A program made the position numbers and the translations under genes. The notes under the pieces were generated by a model. It did no database searches. It was not told the origin of the DNA and saw nothing but the letters and a program-made list of their open reading frames with translations. From NCBI RefSeq assembly GCF_036884655.1, contig NC_088354.1, forward strand, positions 17,108,501-17,172,500: a stretch of 64,000 bases of DNA. The letters are read 5' to 3'. Each line of letters starts with the position of its first letter. Positions within the stretch are counted from its first letter, which is position 1. Source of the DNA: Musa acuminata AAA Group (lineage: Eukaryota; Streptophyta; Magnoliopsida; Zingiberales; Musaceae). Below are positions 60,109 through 64,000 of the stretch, one piece after another.

Positions 60109-62116
60109 CAAAGGAACTAAGCCTTTCATACCAAGCTCTAGGAGCTTGTTTCAAGCCATAGAGGGCCTTAGTCAATTTGAATACATGATTAGGAAGAAGA
60201 GAATTTTCAAATCCGGGAGGTTGTTCGACATATACTTCTTCGGAAATAAAACCATTCAAGAAAGCACTTTTGACATCCATTTGAAATAGTTTAAAATTAT
60301 TACTACTAGCATAGGCAAGGAGCATCCTTATGGCTTCTAATCGAGCCACGGGAGCGAAGGTTTCTTCGTAATCGATACTTTCTTCTTGGTTGAAACCTTT
60401 GGCCACTAATCTAGCCTTGTTTCTAACCACGATACCATTTTCATCTTGCTTGTTTCTAAAGACCCACTTAGTACCTATGACTAAGTGGTCACTTGGTCTA
60501 GGAACAAGCTTCCATACCTCATTCCTTTCAAATTGGTTCAATTCTTCTTGCATTGCAATGACCCAAAAATCATCTTTTAAGGCTTCGTCAATGCATTTAA
60601 GTTCAATTTGAGAAAGGAAAGCGGCATTAGCATAAAAATTCTTGAAAGAAGAACGAGTTTGAACCCCTTTTGTTGTATCTCCTATAATTAGCTCCTTTGG
60701 ATGAGCATCTACATACTTCCATTCTTTGGGTAAAGAAATTTCGAAAGAAGATGCATTCAAATGGCTATTTTGAGGAGGGGGTTCGTTTAAATTCAAATTA
60801 TCAAAATCAAGATCATCATCAAAATCATTTTTCTTTAAATCAGAAATTTCATTAAAAACTACATGAATAGACTCTTCTATTACTAAGGTCCTTTTGTTAA
60901 AGACGCGAAAGGCCTTAGAAACGGAGGAGTAACCAAGAAAAATGCCTTCATCGGATTTAGCATCAAATTTACCTAGGGCATCCTTTTCATTTAAAATGAA
61001 GCATTTACAACCAAAAACTTTAAAATAAGAAATATTTGGTTTTTTGTTATTCCATAATTCATAGGGAGTTTTTGATAGAGATGGTCTTATTAGGACCATA
61101 TTCATGATGTAACAAGCCGTATTTACGGCTTCGGCCCAAAAATATTTGGGTAAACTATGTTCATTTAACATAGTTCTTGCCATTTCTTGTAGGCTTCTAT
61201 TTTTCTTTTCAACTACTCCATTTTGTTGAGGATTTCTTGGAGTTGAGAAGTTATGATTGTACCCATTAACTTCGCAAAAATTTTGAAAGTCACGGTTTTG
61301 GAATTCACCACCGTGATCACTCCGAATTGATGAAATCATGAAGCCTTTTTCGTTTTGAGTGAGTTTACAAAACTTAGAGAAACACTTGAAGCAATCACTT
61401 TTGTGAGCTAAGAAATAGGTCCAAGTGTATCTAGAGTAGTCATCCACAATCACAAAAGCATATTTGCTTCCACCTAGACTTGTTGTATCAATTGGTCCAA
61501 ATAAGTCCAAATGGATCAATTGTAATGGTCTAGTGGTGCTAATTTGATTTTTTGGTTTGAAGCTTGTTTTAATTTGTTTGCCTAGTTGACATGCATCGCA
61601 TACCTTATCCTTAATAAACTTCATATTCGGAATCCCTCGTACTAATTCTTGAGATGAGATTTTAGATATTGTTTTCATGCTTGCATGACCTAATCTCCTA
61701 TGCCAAAGCCAAGCATCATCATTTACGACGGAGAAACACATTTCATTACCTAGTTCATCAAGATTGATGGTATAGACATTATTTTGTTTTAAAGCAATCA
61801 TAGTCATGTTATGATTTGGTTTTTCAATAATGCACATATTTGATTCAAATCTAACGATATAACCTTTATCGCATAGTTGACTAATACTTAAGAGATTGTG
61901 TTTCAATCCATCAACTAGTAAAACATCATCAATGGAAAAACTAAATTTGTTACCAATAGTTCCCTTGCCAATGATTTTGCCTTTGTTGTTGTCTCCGAAG
62001 GTGACGTACCCTTCTTCTTTGCTAGTGAGCATAGAGAAATGAGATGGATCTCCAGTCATATGTCTTGAGCATCCACTATCGAGATACCATCTCTTGCTCC
62101 TAGCTTGTGGGTTTGT
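60109..62116 (-). pseudogene. SIRE-like pol (copy 3), long open frame, truncated in reverse transcriptase
   Basis: On the minus strand one frame is open from just after the UAG at 62117-62119 to about 60109 and on into foreign sequence (to 60011). Order: protease ([11 protein letters not shown], about 62075-62043), pre-integrase and zinc-binding region (WHRRLGH...CDAC), integrase core with all three acidic residues ([22 protein letters not shown]), integrase C-terminus, and reverse transcriptase ([36 protein letters not shown]). It ends before the YxDD motif, so the enzyme is dead. The uninterrupted frame implies a recent insertion truncated afterwards. Confidence 0.88.
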
Positions 62117-62119
62117 CTA
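62117..62119 (-). promoter_or_regulatory. In-frame UAG between gag and pol, copy 3
   Basis: The minus strand reads [23 protein letters not shown]. Gag and pol are in one frame separated only by this codon, at the same place as in copy 2 (46839-46841). It could be a readthrough site or a shared inherited defect. Confidence 0.75.
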
Positions 62120-63682
62120 CAAAAGAGGATGATTTTTAGGTACCCATTTGATTTTGGGTGCCTCAAAAATTGACCCACTAACCTTGTTATTTATTTTTGA
62201 ATCCTTTATAGTTCCTTTAGGAACCCATATTAATTTTTGTGAACTAATTTTTCTAAATGGACATTTGTAGGCAATATGTCCGGATTTGCAACAGAAGTTG
62301 CATTTCATATAAGAGGAAACATGTAATGTAGGTCCTTTTATGAAAGTGGTAGGATTTTGATGTAATCCTTTTACAAATCCAATTCCATTTCTATTTGCGA
62401 TGTGACCCTTGTGTGCAAGGATCATATCTAATCCTTTGCTACCAACCTTAAACTTGTTTAAGGTTTCCTTAAGAAGCAAATTTTCATTTTTTATTGCTTC
62501 TAAATGCTCACACTTCGAGAAAGGAGGAGTTTGAAGACTATCAAACTTATCTTGTAGCAAAGCATGCTCTTTCTTTAAGATACTTAACTTCTTGCTAACA
62601 GTTCTACATTCATCAAATAATTCATGAAAAGCGATAGAGAGTTCTTCAAAAGATAAATCTTCATTAAATAAATCACATACCTCTTCTTCTAAAGCCATTA
62701 GCGCGTAATGAGCAACTTGCTCGGTGTTGGACTCCTCTTCTTCGGACGCGCTTGAATCATCCCATGTTGCCTTGAGCGCCTTCTTCTTTGATGTCCTCTT
62801 TTTGGCTTGAGGACAATCGTTCTTGTAGTGTCCCGGTTTTTTGCATTCATAGCAAATCACTTGGTCCTTCTTTTGTTCAAATTTATTTTTTATATTATTT
62901 TTAAATTTGTTCTTTCTTAAATATTTTTTAAAATTTTGAGTCAAAAGTGCAATGTCATTGTCACTGTCCTCATCACTTGATGTTCCTTTCAAGTGGTCTT
63001 CTTGTGATTTGAGTGCCATATCCTTCCTGTTCTTTGGAAGGGGGTTCTCGAGCTCGTCATGAGCTTGACATGTCATTTCGTAGGTCATTAGAGATCCAAT
63101 GAGTTCTTCAAGAGGGAATGCTTTAAGGTCTTTGGCCTCTTGAATGGCCGTAACTTTTGGATCCCAACTTTTAGGGAGGGATCTTAAGATTTTAGTTACT
63201 AGTTCAAAGTTAGTAAAATCTTTACCAAGAGCTTTGAGTCCATTAATGACATCCGTAAACCGGGTGTACATGTCTCCGATGGACTCACTTGGTTTCATTC
63301 GGAAAAGTTCGTAAGAGTGCACAAGGATGTTGATTTTGGACTCTTTCACTCGGCTAGTGCCTTCATGAGTGACCTCAAGAGTTCTCCAAATATCAAAAGA
63401 CGAATCACACATTGAAACACGATTAAATTCGTTTTTGTCTAATGCACAAAACAAGGCATTCATAGCCTTTGCATTTAAAGCAAAAACCTTCTTCTCCGAT
63501 TCATTCCATTCGCTCATTGGAAGAGAAGATTTTTGAAATCCATTCTCGACAATAGACCAAAGCTCAAAGTCCATAGAAATGAGAAAGATCCTCATGCGAG
63601 TCTTCCAATATGTGTAATCCGACCCATTAAACAAAGGTGGTCGTGCAATAGAATGGCCCTCTTACATGCCGGAGTAAGCCAT
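62120..63682 (-). pseudogene. SIRE-like gag (copy 3), intact except a stop at codon 7
   Basis: The start codon is at 63680-63682 and codon 7 is UAA (63662-63664), where other copies have CAA. After that the frame is open for over 500 codons. It has a gag core (NALFCALDKNEFNR, GTSRVKESKINILVHSYE), a first zinc knuckle CYECKKPGHYKNDC (about 62855-62814), an acidic coiled-coil region, and a second knuckle CNFCCKSGHIAYKC (about 62308-62267). The end WVPKNHPLL meets the UAG. Without suppression or an internal start, full-length gag is not made. Confidence 0.85.
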
Positions 63683-64000
63683 CTCTCTTGGGTATTAAAC
63701 CAAATATGAGAGATAACCTCGCTCTGATACCACTTGTTAGGATCGGAGCGGCACTAAGAGAGGGGGGTGAATTAGTGCAGCGGATTAAAACAAGGTTTTA
63801 GTAAAATCTTTCGTACGATAAGAACGGAAATTGAAAAGCTTAACTTGAAAGCGTATTCTTAAAGTTGTGCAGCAAGGGTAATAAGGAACTAAAGCAGTAA
63901 GAAGGTTTGCAGTAATGTAAATAGCAATAATGAAATGCAAACCAGAGATTACGCCGATTTTAGAGTGGTTCGGTCAAATGACCTACATCCACTTGCGAGG
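63683..64000 (-). repeat. Leader, primer site and start of 5' LTR of SIRE-like copy 3
   Basis: The complement of 63721-63732 is an exact TGGTATCAGAGC. The LTR starts at 63735 (TGTTAGGATCGG) and runs off the right edge. It includes the GGTTCGGTCAAATGACC segment found in the R region of the other LTRs. Confidence 0.85.

Overview
The window is plant nuclear DNA, from an angiosperm and probably a monocot; banana-like Zingiberales are possible, but that is an impression only. The evidence is intron-rich plant genes with GT-AG (and one GC-AG) introns, plant-specific proteins, AT-dinucleotide microsatellites, and dense nested LTR retrotransposons primed by initiator tRNA-Met (TGGTATCAGAGC). There is no bacterial-style operon, CRISPR array or phage.

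Layout. 1-12.1 kb is nested retroelement debris: the 5' end of a minus-strand SIRE-like Copia element with its LTR (253-1859), a decayed plus-strand Copia element called 'family A' here (1860-5707), a Ty3/gypsy fragment (5708-6375), a decayed minus-strand Copia element 'family B' (6553-8730), a possible organelle-derived stretch (9381-10489) and an old SIRE-like gag remnant (10490-12110). 12.1-35.2 kb is a gene island. It holds a 14-exon CBS/PB1 protein gene on the minus strand (12936-18422), a divergently placed one-exon DUF3339 gene on the plus strand (19484-19693), a 10-exon SAE1 gene for the SUMO E1 small subunit (23794-32066) and a one-exon gene for an unrecognised tail-anchored protein (32669-33400). 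The exon models of both spliced genes were read by hand. They stay in frame across every junction and give 538 and 323 codons, the usual sizes for these families.

35.2-64 kb is again retroelements. A non-autonomous Ty3/gypsy element with both LTRs (36687-40124) sits in another element's GC-rich leader. It is followed by a mosaic of SIRE-like copies in both orientations (40606-54046), a solo gypsy LTR fragment (50898-51343), a second family A element (54047-60108), and a long SIRE-like copy on the minus strand running off the right edge (60109-64000).

The host genes are ordinary housekeeping or plant-specific genes. SAE1 would act with SAE2 to activate SUMO, and the CBS/PB1 protein is a probable membrane-anchored ligand-sensing or scaffold protein. 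Their proximity may be old, because from memory Arabidopsis keeps CBSCBSPB genes near DUF3339 and near SAE1 genes. I found no convincing new multi-gene system. The most unusual signals are in the retroelements: an in-frame UAG at the same gag/pol position in two SIRE-like copies, arrays of short inverted repeats with 3-nt centres in LTRs and leaders, and a gypsy LTR whose end carries a duplicated hairpin plus a second primer-binding site.
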